64,000 bases of DNA from Desulfovibrio aminophilus DSM 12254. Its GTDB lineage: Bacteria > Desulfobacterota > Desulfovibrionia > Desulfovibrionales > Desulfovibrionaceae. The first letter of the stretch is position 1; the number at the start of each line of letters is the position of its first letter. Both the position numbers and the translations under genes were made by a program. Below the pieces are notes generated by a model that saw only the letters and a list, made by a program, of their open reading frames with translations, had not been told where the DNA came from and made no database searches. Below, piece by piece: positions 1 to 8,595 of the stretch. The stretch is from positions 96,803 through 160,802 of the forward strand of contig NZ_KE383876.1 in the NCBI RefSeq assembly GCF_000422565.1, read 5' to 3'.

Positions 1-526
1 CCAGCAGGTCGCCGACCCAGCGACGGATGAGCCCGTTTCCGGCGTCGAGCACCTTGGATATCCGCAATACGGCGGCGCTCCGGGGCGAGTCTCCCAGGAT
101 CGCGGCCTCGGCCTCGGCCTTGAGCCCGCCGTAGACGGTCACGGGATTCGTCGGGGCGTCCGGCCCGGGCAGAGACGCGGAGCCGTCGAAGACCTGGCTG
201 GTGGAGGGAAAGACCACGAAGAAACCGCGCGCGGCCAGCATCCGGGCCAGCTCCCGGGGGGCCTCCAGGTTGAGCCGCCGGGCCCGCGCCGGGTCGGCCT
301 CGCAGGCCGCCGTATCCGTCAGCGCGGCGAGGATCAGGGCCGCGCCGCCCGGCCCGGCGTCCGGCAGACGCCAGGAGTCGGGCGGCGTTTCCAGGTTCAC
401 GTAGTACGGGCCGGAGTCCTCGCGACTGGTGGCCGTCAGGCCGTCCTCCCCGGCCGCCGCGGCGATGACCGCATGGCCCAGGCAGCCTTCGGCCCCCACG
501 AGCAGCGTCACGCGGCCCCGCCCCAT
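1..526 (-). CDS. Partial SDR-family sugar-nucleotide reductase, RmlD-like
   Basis: The 3' end lies beyond the window edge, leaving 175 codons. The N-terminus has a Rossmann nucleotide-binding loop, GAEGCLG, at residues 11-17. A serine-rich catalytic stretch ending in VFDG follows near 108-114, and the YxxxK pair is YGGLK at 132-136. This layout is typical of dTDP-4-dehydrorhamnose reductase and related NAD(P)-dependent sugar reductases or epimerases. The ATG overlaps the TGA of the upstream methyltransferase by one base (TGATG), so the two are probably translationally coupled. It is the last visible gene of a long minus-strand sugar cluster and probably reduces or epimerises a nucleotide-bound keto sugar. 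The substrate cannot be told from the sequence. Confidence 0.75.
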   Translation of the reverse strand, partial: MGRGRVTLLVGAEGCLGHAVIAAAAGEDGLTATSREDSGPYYVNLETPPDSWRLPDAGPGGAALILAALTDTAACEADPARARRLNLEAPRELARMLAARGFFVVFPSTSQVFDGSASLPGPDAPTNPVTVYGGLKAEAEAAILGDSPRSAAVLRISKVLDAGNGLIRRWVGDLL

Positions 527-1215
527 CACTTCGGCCCCACGCACAGACCGATGAGGTAATGAGCCATGGGGTAGAACCCGGTATGCACCACCTCGTCGTT
601 CATGCTGAACAGGAACACGTTGTGGAAGAAGTCCTGCAGAAGCGCCCTGAAGGGCTTGTGGCTCATGCAGTTCACGTGCCCTTCCTTGCTGGCGGGCGAG
701 GCGTAGGCCTGGCTCTCCAGGCTCGGCGTGCCGACGATGAGCACACCCTGGGGGGTCAGGCTCCCGGCCAGGTTGCCCATGAAAGTCCGCGCGTGGCGGG
801 CCTCGATGTGCTCGATGACGTCCATGGTGTAGGCCGCGTCGAACTTGCCGTCCGGCGCGTCGGAAACCACAGGGCCGGTGAGGATGTCGTGCTCGCGGCA
901 CTCCGCCTCCCACTTGCCCGCGCAAAGCCTGCGGGCGTCCTCGATGAACACCGGGTCGAAGTCCGCGCAGACCAGGCCGCCCACCTCGGCCCGCACGATA
1001 CGGGAACCGAAGGCGTCGGCGCAGCCGAGCTCCAGCACCCGGTTCTTGCCCGCGAGCATCTTGGCCACGAACTTGTAGCGCGACAGCAGGAACACCAGGC
1101 GCTTGGGATCATGCCGCCAGACCTGGTTGCTCATCAGGCCGAACCGCTCCAGCCCCTCGGTCTCGGCGCTCTCCACGTATCCTCGATATTGCGGCTCACG
1201 GGTCGCCTTGGTCAT
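526..1215 (-). CDS. Class I SAM-dependent methyltransferase
   Basis: This 229-residue protein carries the SAM-binding motif I as VLELGCADAFGS near residues 60-71. An acidic motif II (ADFDP) follows near 84, and there is a motif IV-like stretch (FDAAYTMDVIEH). The fold is that of small-molecule or sugar methyltransferases (Methyltransf_11/12 type). The open frame extends about 100 codons further upstream, but that part is a shadow of the neighbouring dehydrogenase. The ATG at 1215 leaves an 8-nt gap to the dehydrogenase stop and fits the gene spacing of the operon. It lies between a dehydrogenase and an RmlD-like reductase, so an O-, N- or C-methylation of a nucleotide sugar is the likely role (inference). 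Confidence 0.8.
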   Translation of the reverse strand: MTKATREPQYRGYVESAETEGLERFGLMSNQVWRHDPKRLVFLLSRYKFVAKMLAGKNRVLELGCADAFGSRIVRAEVGGLVCADFDPVFIEDARRLCAGKWEAECREHDILTGPVVSDAPDGKFDAAYTMDVIEHIEARHARTFMGNLAGSLTPQGVLIVGTPSLESQAYASPASKEGHVNCMSHKPFRALLQDFFHNVFLFSMNDEVVHTGFYPMAHYLIGLCVGPK

Positions 1216-1223
1216 GCGTCCAC

Positions 1224-2270
1224 CTACATTTTGATGAGCACCCGGCCCGCCTGGCCGGTGCGCACCGTGTCCAGGGCCTTGTTGATGTCCTCGAGCGCGA
1301 ACTCGTGGGTCACGAGCCCGTCCAGGCTCACCCGGCCCAGCTTGACCAGGTTGATCATGCGCGGGATGTCCAGCGCGGGCAGGCAGGAGCCGCCCTCGGA
1401 GCCCTTGAGCACCTTCTTGAAGTGCAGCGGCAGGGTGTAGATGTTCACCTTGTCGCCCTTGGTGGGCACGCCCACCAGGATGGTCCGGCCGTCGGCGTGG
1501 GTCAGCTCGTAGCACAGCTCGATGATCCGCGCGTTGCCCGTGGTGTCGATGACCACGTCGGCCCCGGCCTCGCCCACGATCTTTTTGATCTCGGCGGCGA
1601 TGTCGGTCACGTTCCTGGAGTTGAAGGCGTGGGTGGCGCCGAACTTCTTCGCCATCTCGGCCTTCTCGTCGGAGAGGTCCACGCCGATGACCGGGTTGCC
1701 GCCCACCAGGGCCGCCAGCTGGACGATGTTCAGGCCCACGCCGCCCACGCCGAAGACGACCACGCTCTGGCCGATCTTCACCTGGGCGTCGTTGTTGACG
1801 ACGCCCATGGCGGTGGTCACGGCGCAGCCCAGAAGCGGCACCAGGCGCGGATCGAAGTCCTCGGCCACCGGGGTCATGCGGTTCTCGCTGATGACCGCGT
1901 GGCGGTTGAAGGTGGTCACCCAGCCCGCGTTCACCACCTTGCCGTCCCAGTCGTACTTAGGCGGCTCGCACTGCAGGCCCGTTCCCGGACGCCAATGCAG
2001 GCACACGCGCTGGCCGGGCTTGACCGTCTTCACTCCCGGGCCGATCTCCAGCACCTCGGCCACGGCCTCGTGGCCCAGCAGGTGGGGCAGGAACTTGTCC
2101 GGACCCTTGGCGCCCGCGATCTCGTTGAGCTGCGCGCCGCAGATGCCGGAGTACAGGATCTTCACCAGCACCTGGCCGAAGGACAGGGCCTCCGGCAGGC
2201 CGATCTCGGCCACGACCAGGGGCTTCTTCTGCTCCACCAGGATGGCGGCGGTGGTCTTCTTCACTTGCAT
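1224..2270 (-). CDS. Zinc-type medium-chain dehydrogenase (MDR family)
   Basis: The 348 residues match the MDR alcohol/sugar dehydrogenase family. The catalytic zinc ligands are visible as Cys44 (GICGAQ), the GHE motif at 66-68 and a candidate Cys149 (LLGCAVTT). The NAD(P)-binding loop GVGGVG lies at 174-179 and is followed by an acidic Asp that favours NAD. The four-cysteine structural zinc lobe of classical alcohol dehydrogenases is not intact: only two cysteines occur around residues 90-101. The gene follows a methyltransferase with a 19-nt gap and belongs to the sugar operon. It probably oxidises or reduces a hydroxyl of a nucleotide-linked sugar, as related dehydrogenases do in polysaccharide clusters. 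The exact substrate is unknown. Confidence 0.85.
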   Translation of the reverse strand: MQVKKTTAAILVEQKKPLVVAEIGLPEALSFGQVLVKILYSGICGAQLNEIAGAKGPDKFLPHLLGHEAVAEVLEIGPGVKTVKPGQRVCLHWRPGTGLQCEPPKYDWDGKVVNAGWVTTFNRHAVISENRMTPVAEDFDPRLVPLLGCAVTTAMGVVNNDAQVKIGQSVVVFGVGGVGLNIVQLAALVGGNPVIGVDLSDEKAEMAKKFGATHAFNSRNVTDIAAEIKKIVGEAGADVVIDTTGNARIIELCYELTHADGRTILVGVPTKGDKVNIYTLPLHFKKVLKGSEGGSCLPALDIPRMINLVKLGRVSLDGLVTHEFALEDINKALDTVRTGQAGRVLIKM

Positions 2271-2289
2271 GATAGACTCCTTCGCGCTG

Positions 2290-2961
2290 CTATTCGAAGT
2301 AGATGAACTCGTAGTCGCCGGTGTAGCCGAAGTGGCGGTACAGCCAGATCCACTCCGCCGTGTCGAAGAAGCTCTCGCAGGTCAGCGCCCAGCACTGCAC
2401 GTTGAACAGCTCCTGCTCGTTGCGGTAGCTCTCGAGCATCACGTAGCCCTGCTTGCCCACGCGCTCGATCTCGGCCAGGGCGGTCTTCAGCTCGAAGATG
2501 CGCAGATTGTGCAGGGTGGCCAGGGAGATGACCAGGTCGAAGGACTTGTCGCCGAAGGGGTAGGCGTCCTGGGCCCGGTAGCGGAACAGGGTGGCCTTCT
2601 CCTTCACCTCGTCGGTGTTGGAGGCCAGGCCGTGCTCGGAGATGTCGAAGGCCGTGATCTCCAGGCCCGGTTCGAGGAGCAGCATCTCGTGCAGCAGGAA
2701 GCCCTTGCCGCAGCCCACGTCGAGCACGCGGGAACCGGCCTTCAGGCCGTAGGTCTCGATCATGGCCTTGGCCACGGGGGCCCAGCGGCCGGGCATGTAG
2801 CGGTAGCCGCCGTAGCCGAAACGGCGGTCGCCGTCCCAGTAGTCGAACTCGTATTCCTTGGCCTTGAGCATGCACGTCACCTTGTCGTCGACCATGCGGC
2901 CGATGTAGTCGCGCTTGGTGGCCTTGTGCAGCGGGGTCACGAAATTGCGAAGCTGTCCCAT
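2290..2961 (-). CDS. Class I SAM-dependent methyltransferase
   Basis: This 223-residue protein has a clear motif I, VLDVGCGKG, at residues 79-87. Motif II (ITAFDIS) follows, and FDLVISLATLHNLR is the motif IV region. The first 70 residues contain an aromatic and glycine-rich segment (FGYGGYRY) that may form a substrate lid. It is the second methyltransferase of the cluster and is not closely similar to the one at 526-1215, so two different methylations are likely. The 39-nt gap to the transketolase subunit upstream has a purine-rich GAGG ribosome-binding site a few bases before the ATG. The assignment to the methyltransferase fold is firm. The acceptor is inferred only from context. Confidence 0.85.
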   Translation of the reverse strand: MGQLRNFVTPLHKATKRDYIGRMVDDKVTCMLKAKEYEFDYWDGDRRFGYGGYRYMPGRWAPVAKAMIETYGLKAGSRVLDVGCGKGFLLHEMLLLEPGLEITAFDISEHGLASNTDEVKEKATLFRYRAQDAYPFGDKSFDLVISLATLHNLRIFELKTALAEIERVGKQGYVMLESYRNEQELFNVQCWALTCESFFDTAEWIWLYRHFGYTGDYEFIYFE

Positions 2962-3000
2962 GTGTTCCTCCGAAGTTTGCTGAAGAATAATGTTTCCGCG

Positions 3001-3924
3001 TCAGGCCAACAGACCCTTCACGGCCTCCGTCACGGCCTTCTGGTCGATGCCGAAACGGCTCATGAGCTGGTTCTGGGTGCCGTACTTGTCGGGAAAGATG
3101 TCCGGGATGCCCAGGCGCTTGAAGCGCGGCTGCCGCGCGAAGGGCGTCTCGGCCAGCAGTTCGGCCGCGGCGCCGCCCAGGCCGCCCACGACCGTGTGCT
3201 CCTCCACGCTGACCACGGCGCGCACCCCGCGGGCCATGTCCAGGAAGAGTTCCGCGTCGAAGGGCTTCACCGTGTGCATGTGCAGGATGGAGCAGGAGAT
3301 CCCCTCCCCGGCCAGCTCGTCGGCGGCGGCCTTGGCCGGGCCCAGGGTCACGCCGGTGCAGAGGATGAGCGCGTCGGTTCCCCGGCGGATCTCCATGCCC
3401 TTGCCGAGCACGAAGGGGATGGCCGGGTCGGAGACGATGGGGTCGTAGCCCTTGGCCAGCCGGATGTAGAGCGGCCCCGGCCAGTCCACGGTCTGGGGCA
3501 TCATGCGCTCCATCTCCTCGGCGTCGGCCACGGCCACGATGGCCATGTTCGGCAGGGCCCGGAAGATGGCGATGTCCTCGATGGCCAGGTGCGTGGAGCC
3601 CAGCGGGGCGTACACCAGGCCGCCGCCGTTGCCGATGAGCCGCACGTTGGCCTTGTGCAGGCAGAGGTCCAGCGCCACCTGCTCGAAGCAGCGCCGGGTC
3701 AGGAAGGTGGCGATGGTGTTCACGTAGACGATGCGCCCGTCGAAGGCCAGCCCGGCGGCCATGCCGATGGCGTGGGCCTCGTTGATGCCCTCCATGATGA
3801 AACGCTCGGGCAACTCCTCGCGGAATTTCTTCAGCGTGCCGAAGCCCAGGTCAGAGCCCATGAAGACGATGCGCTCGTCCTTGCGGGCCAGCTCATGGAC
3901 CATGTTGAGACACTTGCCGCGCAT
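3001..3924 (-). CDS. Transketolase C-terminal subunit (pyrimidine-binding half)
   Basis: The 307-residue protein corresponds to the pyrimidine-binding plus C-terminal domains of transketolase. The conserved Glu that activates thiamine diphosphate lies in GINEAHAIGMAAG near residue 46. A glycine-rich EEHTVVGGLGGA stretch marks the start of the C-terminal domain. Only one base separates its ATG from the stop of the N-terminal half, so the two subunits are made together and form one active site at their interface. Split transketolases are common in bacterial secondary-sugar clusters, where they transfer a two-carbon ketol unit. Here the pair probably builds or trims an unusual sugar rather than serving the pentose phosphate pathway; that is inferred from neighbours. 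Confidence 0.9.
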   Translation of the reverse strand: MRGKCLNMVHELARKDERIVFMGSDLGFGTLKKFREELPERFIMEGINEAHAIGMAAGLAFDGRIVYVNTIATFLTRRCFEQVALDLCLHKANVRLIGNGGGLVYAPLGSTHLAIEDIAIFRALPNMAIVAVADAEEMERMMPQTVDWPGPLYIRLAKGYDPIVSDPAIPFVLGKGMEIRRGTDALILCTGVTLGPAKAAADELAGEGISCSILHMHTVKPFDAELFLDMARGVRAVVSVEEHTVVGGLGGAAAELLAETPFARQPRFKRLGIPDIFPDKYGTQNQLMSRFGIDQKAVTEAVKGLLA

Positions 3925-3925
3925 C

Positions 3926-4783
3926 CTAGGCGCCCTCCTTCAGAGGGAAGGCCGCGCGCAGCCCGGCCATGTCCTCGTCGGTGAATTTGCTCTTGTGGTG
4001 CCAGGTGAGGTTGTTCTCCGAGGGAACGTAGCCCTTGCCCTTCACCGTGTGGCAGATGACGCAGGTGGGCCTGCCGGGCTCCAGGGGCTTCTTGAAGGCC
4101 TCGCGCAGGGCGCGGAGATCGTGGCCGTCCACCTCGGTCACGGCGAAGCCGAAGGCCCGCCACTTGTCGGCCAGGGGCTCCAGGTTCTGCACCTCGAAAG
4201 TGGTGTCGTAGGACTGCTGCTTGTTGTAGTCCACGATGGCCCAGAGGTTGTCGAGCCCGCGGTTGCCGGCGGAGAGCGCCGCCTCCCACACGCTGCCCTC
4301 GTTGATCTCGCCGTCGCCCATGGCCACGTAGACGCGGCTGTCGCGCTTGTCCATGCGGGCGCTCACGGCCATGCCCACACCGATGGACAGGCCGTGCCCC
4401 AGGGCCCCGGTGCTGGCCTCCACCCCGGGCACCTTGCCCGCCTCCGGGTGGCCGCCCAGGATGCCGTCGTAGGCGCAGAAGCGGCACAGCTCGTCGGCCG
4501 GGAAGAAGCCCTTGTCGGCCAGGACCACGTACAGCGCCAGACATCCGTGGCCCTTGCTCAGGATGAAGCGATCGCGCTTGGGATCCCTGGGATTCCTCGG
4601 GTCGATGCGCAGGATGTCGTCATAGAGCACCCGCACGATCTCGATGAGCGAGAAGGTGCTGCCCACGTGCCCGCGCCGGGAATGTTCGAAAATCTCCACC
4701 ACGTCCCGGCGCAGCTTCCTGCCCCGGTCGTCCAGGGGCGTCAGCCCGCCGGGCTGGGTCTCAACGCATACCATCTGTCGCAT
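3926..4783 (-). CDS. Transketolase N-terminal subunit (TPP-binding half)
   Basis: The 285 residues contain the whole thiamine-diphosphate binding signature: GDG at about 146-148 followed by the conserved Asn about 28 residues later (VDYN). Other transketolase landmarks are SKGHG near 76 and GALGHGLSIGVGMA near 126. An in-frame TTG lies one codon upstream. ATG 4783 is preferred because a GAGG ribosome-binding site lies 7 nt before it. The start overlaps the end of the upstream HAD-kinase gene by 23 nt. It pairs with the C-terminal half immediately downstream to give a complete, split transketolase within the sugar cluster. Confidence 0.9.
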   Translation of the reverse strand: MRQMVCVETQPGGLTPLDDRGRKLRRDVVEIFEHSRRGHVGSTFSLIEIVRVLYDDILRIDPRNPRDPKRDRFILSKGHGCLALYVVLADKGFFPADELCRFCAYDGILGGHPEAGKVPGVEASTGALGHGLSIGVGMAVSARMDKRDSRVYVAMGDGEINEGSVWEAALSAGNRGLDNLWAIVDYNKQQSYDTTFEVQNLEPLADKWRAFGFAVTEVDGHDLRALREAFKKPLEPGRPTCVICHTVKGKGYVPSENNLTWHHKSKFTDEDMAGLRAAFPLKEGA

Positions 4784-6479
4784 CAAATATCCTCGCTTGC
4801 TCCAACATCAGCCGGGCCTTGGACAGCTGCGCCCCGCGCCGGGCCGGATCGTCGTCCGCGCAGGCCGAGCCCGCCGCGAAGCGCCGACGGGCGTCCGCGC
4901 CGCGCAGAAACTCGTTCAACAGGATGAGGCACCACTTGATTCCGTAGAGGGGATACACCGCGCCCGCGCGGTCCCGCAAGCCGGAATCCTCCCGGCCGAA
5001 ACGCTCCAGGAACCCCGAGGCGAAACGCCGCCGCAACTCCTTGGGCAGGTTCATGGCCGGGTGCAGCGCGAAGTCGCAGAGGGTCTTGGCCGGGTCGTCC
5101 CAGCCGAAGTATTCGAAATCCACGAAACGCAGGCCCGCCGGGCCGCGCAGGGCGTTGTGCAGGCCGAAGTCCGAGGGCGAAAGCGTGCGCAGCTCCCGGG
5201 GCAGCTCACGCGACGGGTCGCCCAGGAGGTCTTCCGCCCGGGCGAGGCTCTCCGCCATGAAGGGCGCCAGCGCACCGGAGAGATATTCCGCGAGTTCGCG
5301 GCCCAGACAGGCGTCCTCCGGCACGGCCTGGAGCGCGGTCAGCCGCTTCCGCAGGTTGGCGGCCAGGGCGGCCAGGGAGAAACAGGCTTCGGAGGCGGCC
5401 GGGATCTCCGCCGCCTTCGCCTCCGGCAGCTCACGCGCCAGACGGCGCAGGCCGCACAGGAACTCCAGACAGGCGTCCATGTCGGCCCCGGTGGCGGGCG
5501 TCAGACTGGCCTGCACGCCGTCAAGAAAGGTGTACAGGGCCATGCCCCGGGAGGCGTCCCGGGCCACGGGCCGGGCCACGAAGGGGGCCAGATCCGGCCG
5601 CCCGGACAAGAGCGAGAGCGCGCGCCACTCCGCGCCCAGACGGTCGCGGGGGTCGTCCTTGTGCTGGTGGTAGTGTTTGCCCGCATACTCCCGGCCGGAA
5701 ACCGCGCGCACCCGGTAGACCCGGGAGTTGCGGCCGCCGTAGATGCGTTCGCGGGCGGCCAGGGGCTCGCCCGCCAGGGCCCCGAAGTCCGGCGGAACCG
5801 CGCCCTCGAGTTCCGCCAGCAGGGCGTCGGCGATCTCGTCCCAGGAGCCCAGGCGGCGCACTCCCTCCTGGGCCGCCGCGTCGCCCGCCGGGTCGTAGAG
5901 GATGCGCGTGACGCCCCGGGGAAACGAGGGCTCCGCGAAGGTCTCCTCCAGGTCGTCGACGAAATGCGTGCAGCCGAGCGCCGCGATGCGCGCCACCTTG
6001 GCCTCGCGCGTGGGCTCGAAGAACACCCGGCCGGGCTCCAGCCCGGCGCCCGGGGCGAAGAAGCCCTGGGCCTCGAGGAACGCCAGCGCGGCCCGGTGGA
6101 AGTCCGCGCCGTCGGAGTAGTTGTTGGCCACGCGGGTCTTGTGGCTCACGACGTACAGGGTGAACGCCGCGCCCGCCGCGCGCAGGGCCGAGACGCGGGC
6201 GAGGAAGCGGTCCACGCCGGGCATGAGCCGGGCGCGGGGCATGTGCGTGCCGTAGACCAGGGCCTGGAGCCTGCGCCACTCCTGTTCGCCCTGGTCGCCC
6301 TTGGCGCGCAGGCGGTCGCGCAGGGCCCGTTTGCCGAGCCCCGGCGAACCCGGCGACATCGGAGGGAGATAGCCCTCCGACACCGCCAGCTCGCAGAGCA
6401 GCTCGTCGTAGCCGACGAGCGTGTTGTCCAGGTCCAGCCCGATGACCGGGCTTCCACCGATCTCGGAAGCGGGACGCAT
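4761..6479 (-). CDS. HAD phosphatase / aminoglycoside-phosphotransferase-like kinase fusion
   Basis: This 572-residue protein joins two enzyme domains. Residues 1-220 are HAD-like, with the nucleophile motif DLDNT at 16-20, a Thr/Ser motif (VVSHKT) and a late acidic motif (FVDDLEET). Residues 240-572 resemble APH/choline-kinase-like phosphotransferases: a nucleotide loop (GGRNSRVYRV), a Brenner-type catalytic loop SDFGLHN at 436-442 and the metal motif DFEYF at 454-458. The open frame continues upstream but only as a shadow of the epimerase gene. The fusion places a sugar-phosphate phosphatase and a sugar kinase in one chain. This suggests that a phosphate is moved from one position to another before nucleotide activation (inference). 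Substrate unknown. Confidence 0.75.
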   Translation of the reverse strand: MRPASEIGGSPVIGLDLDNTLVGYDELLCELAVSEGYLPPMSPGSPGLGKRALRDRLRAKGDQGEQEWRRLQALVYGTHMPRARLMPGVDRFLARVSALRAAGAAFTLYVVSHKTRVANNYSDGADFHRAALAFLEAQGFFAPGAGLEPGRVFFEPTREAKVARIAALGCTHFVDDLEETFAEPSFPRGVTRILYDPAGDAAAQEGVRRLGSWDEIADALLAELEGAVPPDFGALAGEPLAARERIYGGRNSRVYRVRAVSGREYAGKHYHQHKDDPRDRLGAEWRALSLLSGRPDLAPFVARPVARDASRGMALYTFLDGVQASLTPATGADMDACLEFLCGLRRLARELPEAKAAEIPAASEACFSLAALAANLRKRLTALQAVPEDACLGRELAEYLSGALAPFMAESLARAEDLLGDPSRELPRELRTLSPSDFGLHNALRGPAGLRFVDFEYFGWDDPAKTLCDFALHPAMNLPKELRRRFASGFLERFGREDSGLRDRAGAVYPLYGIKWCLILLNEFLRGADARRRFAAGSACADDDPARRGAQLSKARLMLEQARIFDATDGMR

Positions 6480-6496
6480 CGCGGTCTGTCTTCCGG

Positions 6497-7495
6497 CTAC
6501 TTCAGCTTCACGGCCTGCATGAGCTTCACGTTGAAGTAGCGGATGTCGTCCATGCTGTTGGGCAGCTTGCCCGCCTCGAAGGCGTTCTTCAGGTCCAGGA
6601 TGGCCTCCTGGATGGTGTGCGTGGGCTCGAAGCCGAGCTCGTCCCTGATCTTGCGGCTGGAGACGTGGTAGCTGCGGTTGTCGTTGGTGGGGGTGGTCTC
6701 CACCGGGATGTCGCCGCCCAGGGTCTCGCGCACCATCTGCGCGATCTCCTTGACCTTGTAGTTCTCGTAGCCCACGTTGTAGATCTTCTTCTGGATCTTC
6801 TTGGGATCCTGCTTGAGCATGAACAGGTACACGTCGCACATGTCCTGGATGTGCAGGTTGGGGCGCTTCTGCTCGCCGCCGAAGACCGTGATCTTGCCCT
6901 TGTTGATGGCGTGGTTGGTCAGGATGTTCACGGTCAGGTCCAGGCGCATGCGCGGGGAGTAGCCGCACACGGTGCTGGGCCGGATGGTGGTGACGATGAA
7001 GTCGTCGGTGGCGGCCTTGTTCAGGTATTCCTCGCACATGGCCTTGTACTTGGAGTAGTCGGTCAGCGGTTCGAGCGGCAGATCCTCGGTGACCTCGGGA
7101 TCGTCCTTCAGGCCGTACACGCTGGAGCTGGAGGCGTAGATGAAGCGCTTCACCCCGCTCTTCTTGGAGATGTCCACCAGGGGCAGGAAGGCGTCGTAGT
7201 TGATGGAGCGGGCCAGGCTGGGGTCCAGCTCGTAGCTCGGATCGTTGGAGATGCAGGCCAGGTGGATGACCGCGTCGCAGCCGGGGAGGTGCTTCTCAAG
7301 CAGGGAGGCGTCGCGCAGGTCGCCCTTGATCTCCGTGAGGTTCGGATGGCCCTTGCCGCCCAGGATCACGTCGTCGCCGTAGAGGTACAGGTCCAGAACC
7401 TTCACCTTGTAGCCCGCGTCCAGCAGCTGGGGAACCAGCAGCGCGCCCACGTAGCCCGCGCCGCCGGTGACGAAGATGGTCTTGATCTCGCTCAT
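6497..7495 (-). CDS. NAD-dependent epimerase/dehydratase (extended SDR)
   Basis: The 332 residues form a typical extended short-chain dehydrogenase. The NAD loop GGAGYVG is at 11-17, the catalytic serine region is SSSSVYG near 122-128, and the catalytic pair is YSKYK at 147-151. These enzymes act on nucleotide-linked hexoses or heptoses as 4-epimerases, 4,6-dehydratases or reductases. The gene heads the tightly spaced downstream block (18 nt to the HAD-kinase fusion). A 122-nt gap upstream separates it from the deoxyhypusine-synthase-like gene. It is the most conserved sugar-nucleotide enzyme of the cluster, but which reaction it catalyses cannot be read directly. Confidence 0.9.
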   Translation of the reverse strand: MSEIKTIFVTGGAGYVGALLVPQLLDAGYKVKVLDLYLYGDDVILGGKGHPNLTEIKGDLRDASLLEKHLPGCDAVIHLACISNDPSYELDPSLARSINYDAFLPLVDISKKSGVKRFIYASSSSVYGLKDDPEVTEDLPLEPLTDYSKYKAMCEEYLNKAATDDFIVTTIRPSTVCGYSPRMRLDLTVNILTNHAINKGKITVFGGEQKRPNLHIQDMCDVYLFMLKQDPKKIQKKIYNVGYENYKVKEIAQMVRETLGGDIPVETTPTNDNRSYHVSSRKIRDELGFEPTHTIQEAILDLKNAFEAGKLPNSMDDIRYFNVKLMQAVKLK

Positions 7496-7617
7496 GCTCG
7501 CTCACCTGTCCTGTTTGGTTGCAGGCCGGGAAGCCTCCCCGGCCCTGTTCACGTGCCGCGGCGGAACGCCCGCCGAAATCCGAACCGACGCCGCGCCCGG
7601 AAAACCCGCGCGGCGGC

Positions 7618-8592
7618 CTACATTCCCTGAAGCGCCGTCCACAGCTCCGGCACGCTCTCGTCGTGCCGCGCCCGACAGTAGAAGCTCTCGCCGCCGTCGG
7701 CGACCGTGCGCACGAGCATGGTCTTCCAGGGGCGGAAATAATAGGCCGCGCTGCCCTTGGGGGCCTCGGCCCGGGTGTCCTCCGGCAGGTCGTGCAGGTC
7801 GCAGACCAGGGTGGTGAACCGGCGGATCTCCCGTCCCTCGCGGGCGGCGACGTTGCGCGCCATGGCCAGGGCCTTGAGATAGACCTCCGGGGCCATGACC
7901 GCGCTGCCCAGGTTCATGACCACCCCGCCCTCCAATCCCTCGACCTCGGCGGCGTAGATGAGGAAGTCCCGATGGCTGGCCGAGCCGAAGGCCGCGCCGC
8001 TGAAATTCGGATGCTGGTGGATGATGTCCTGGCCGATGCCCACGTGCACGGTCACGGGAATGCCCAGCTCCCAGGCGCGGGCCAGCAGCGAAAGATTCTT
8101 GTGCGGATACGCGCCCCGCGCGATCTCCCGGCCCACGGCCTCGCCCAGGCCCAGGCCCTCGGCGTCCCCGGCGGCCACGATGTCGTTGATCCGTCCGGTC
8201 TCCGTCCAGAGCCCGAACTCGCCGGCCTTGATGTAGCGCGCCACGCTCTCCGTGGTGGCCCCGATGAGCGCCAGCTCGAAGTCGTGGATCACGCAGGCCC
8301 CGTTCACGGCCACCAGGCTCACGAATCCCCGCCGCAACAGGTCGAGGAGGTAGGGCTGCACCCCGCTGCGCAGCACGTGCGCGCCCATCATGAGCACCCG
8401 CGCCGCGCCGCGCTCCCGCGCCGCAGCCAGGCGGGCGGCCACGCCGGCCAGCGCGGGCCGCACGGAGGCCGTCGGGGTTGGGGCCGTCCGCGCCGGGCAG
8501 GAGGCCGGGACGAAATCCAGGTCGTGGGCGCGGTCCGCCAGGGGCTGAAGCTTCAGCCGCGTCAGGTCGAAGAGTCTGTGGCGCGTGGGCAT
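7618..8592 (-). CDS. Deoxyhypusine-synthase-like protein
   Basis: The 324-residue sequence follows the layout I know for the deoxyhypusine synthase fold. GAHVLRSG lies near residue 70, a segment reading NGACVIHDFELAL comes next, then VHVGIGQDIIHQHP, and a late block reads NLGSAVMAPEVYLKAL. In eukaryotes and archaea this family transfers the aminobutyl group of spermidine to eIF5A. Bacterial members include homospermidine-synthase-like and uncharacterised proteins. I do not see the usual lysine-bearing block of the true enzyme at the C-terminus, so the classical reaction is doubtful. The gene stops 3 nt before the start of the adjacent HldE-like gene's coding end, showing shared transcription. 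A role in the sugar pathway is inferred. Confidence 0.6.
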   Translation of the reverse strand: MPTRHRLFDLTRLKLQPLADRAHDLDFVPASCPARTAPTPTASVRPALAGVAARLAAARERGAARVLMMGAHVLRSGVQPYLLDLLRRGFVSLVAVNGACVIHDFELALIGATTESVARYIKAGEFGLWTETGRINDIVAAGDAEGLGLGEAVGREIARGAYPHKNLSLLARAWELGIPVTVHVGIGQDIIHQHPNFSGAAFGSASHRDFLIYAAEVEGLEGGVVMNLGSAVMAPEVYLKALAMARNVAAREGREIRRFTTLVCDLHDLPEDTRAEAPKGSAAYYFRPWKTMLVRTVADGGESFYCRARHDESVPELWTALQGM

Positions 8593-8595
8593 GGC

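Noticed and set aside
1522-3984. 820-codon open frame on the plus strand
   Set aside because: It lies antisense to the dehydrogenase, methyltransferase and transketolase genes and has low-complexity, Arg/His/Gly-rich composition. It is a product of GC-rich codon bias.
4644-6539. 631-codon open frame on the plus strand
   Set aside because: Shadow of the HAD/APH fusion gene on the other strand; composition is not protein-like.
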